A DNA stretch of 64,000 nt from Bacteroidetes bacterium 43-93. GTDB taxonomy: Bacteria; Bacteroidota; Bacteroidia; Chitinophagales; Chitinophagaceae. The notes under the pieces were generated by a model, which was not told where the DNA came from, ran no database searches, and worked only from the letters and a program-made list of their open reading frames with translations. The translations under genes were made by a program, and so were the position numbers. The stretch is from positions 1 to 64,000 of the forward strand of contig MKUO01000008.1 of NCBI GenBank assembly GCA_001897855.1, in the 5' to 3' direction. Every line of letters starts with the position of its first letter. Within the stretch, counting starts at the first letter, position 1. Positions 63,707-64,000 of this stretch are shown here, in pieces.

Positions 63707-64000
63707 ATGAGTATCCTTAAGAAATACAGAATTGCCGCTATATCAGCTTTTGTTCTTGCAAGTAGCGCATCATTTGCCCAAAGCGCATCAGATCCGGCTG
63801 TAAGCAACTACAACAGCTACGAAGCAGTTAACGATCTTTGGAAGCCATCTTTAGTAAGGGATGGTGTTTACGACCGCGTTCCGCATGTAAATACCCCGCT
63901 TTTACCGCAGGAAGTGCGTGAAGCAGATATCATGTGGAAGAAAAGGGTTTGGCGCGAGATTGATATTCGCGAGAAGCAAAACATGGCTTTCCGTTATCCG
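63707..64000 (+). CDS. gldN: GldN, T9SS component (partial, cut by window end)
   Basis: The first 98 codons only. Start at MSILKKYRIAAISAFVLASS with a signal peptide to SFAQ, then AVNDLWKPSLVRDGVYDRVP and READIMWKKRVWREIDIREK, typical of GldN. It is 41 bp after gldM. The rest lies beyond the window. Confidence 0.93.
   Translation, partial: MSILKKYRIAAISAFVLASSASFAQSASDPAVSNYNSYEAVNDLWKPSLVRDGVYDRVPHVNTPLLPQEVREADIMWKKRVWREIDIREKQNMAFRYP

Overview
The window looks like a chromosomal segment of a Bacteroidota bacterium, most likely a Chitinophaga/Sphingobacteria-type relative. Supporting markers are a type IX secretion (T9SS)/gliding operon (gldK-gldL-gldM-gldN), at least five secreted proteins with T9SS type A or B C-terminal signals, LytTR-type sensor/regulator pairs, a FecI/FecR/TonB-receptor cascade with DUF4249 partners, DUF4271 next to hemD, and several TAnnTTTG promoter elements. 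Codon use is moderately AT-rich. Family names come from recognised motifs and general knowledge; no database search was run.

Layout. (1) 1-2.6 kb: accessory DNA with a DUF6876 protein, a small orphan, a possible gene remnant and a protein packed with DnaJ-like CxxC zinc motifs. (2) 2.9-8.6 kb, minus strand: a T9SS cargo protein and a propeller-type sensor kinase overlapping its LytTR regulator. (3) 8.75-14.9 kb: a scarred integration zone. Two copies of the 3' end of a tRNA-Asn (GTT), at 10151 and 13539, sit 3.4 kb apart, each followed by a terminator and preceded by similar flanks. This reads as remnant attachment sites of related tRNA-targeting elements. Around them lie frameshifted or truncated genes, an inverted tRNA 5'-half relic, a repeat-rich T9SS cargo protein, a possible BECR-type nuclease and a convergent XRE regulator. 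No integrase is visible. (4) 15-18.7 kb: a small coiled-coil membrane protein with a CPA2 antiporter, and a PhnA/YjdM zinc-ribbon protein. (5) 18.8-27 kb: a copper/heavy-metal island containing an HMA-AraC hybrid regulator, a CopA P-type ATPase, a 2Fe-2S flavin reductase, a CopZ-like chaperone, a coupled 19-residue cationic peptide ending in CCQ, a multicopper oxidase with a CopB-like C-terminal extension, and a metal-binding-domain protein. A DedA protein and a small PII-like protein follow. (6) 27.2-30.3 kb: a retropepsin-like lipoprotein and a second LytS/LytTR-like pair. (7) 30.3-35.4 kb, minus strand: an outer-membrane porin overlapping the Kup K+ transporter, and a KdpE/KdpD-like pair with a short KdpD. 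(8) 35.6-39 kb: a secreted C10 (streptopain-type) protease with a tightly linked small secreted protein, and another T9SS cargo. (9) 39.2-47.4 kb: an ECF sigma factor, FecR, and two TonB-receptor/DUF4249 pairs. (10) 47.5-52 kb: a giant type-B T9SS adhesin-like protein. (11) 52.5-59.7 kb: a metallo-beta-lactamase-fold hydrolase, HemW, DUF4271, HemD and a YyaL/DUF255 protein. (12) 59.9-64 kb: gldK, gldL, gldM and the start of gldN, cut by the window end.

How the parts fit: the T9SS core at the right end could export the five CTD-bearing proteins elsewhere in the window. The copper genes form one graded detoxification chain from sensor and cytosolic chaperone to inner-membrane pump, then periplasmic/outer-membrane oxidase and binding proteins. 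The K+ porin, Kup and KdpDE-like genes look like one potassium uptake unit. The tRNA-Asn scars explain the broken genes at 9-14 kb.
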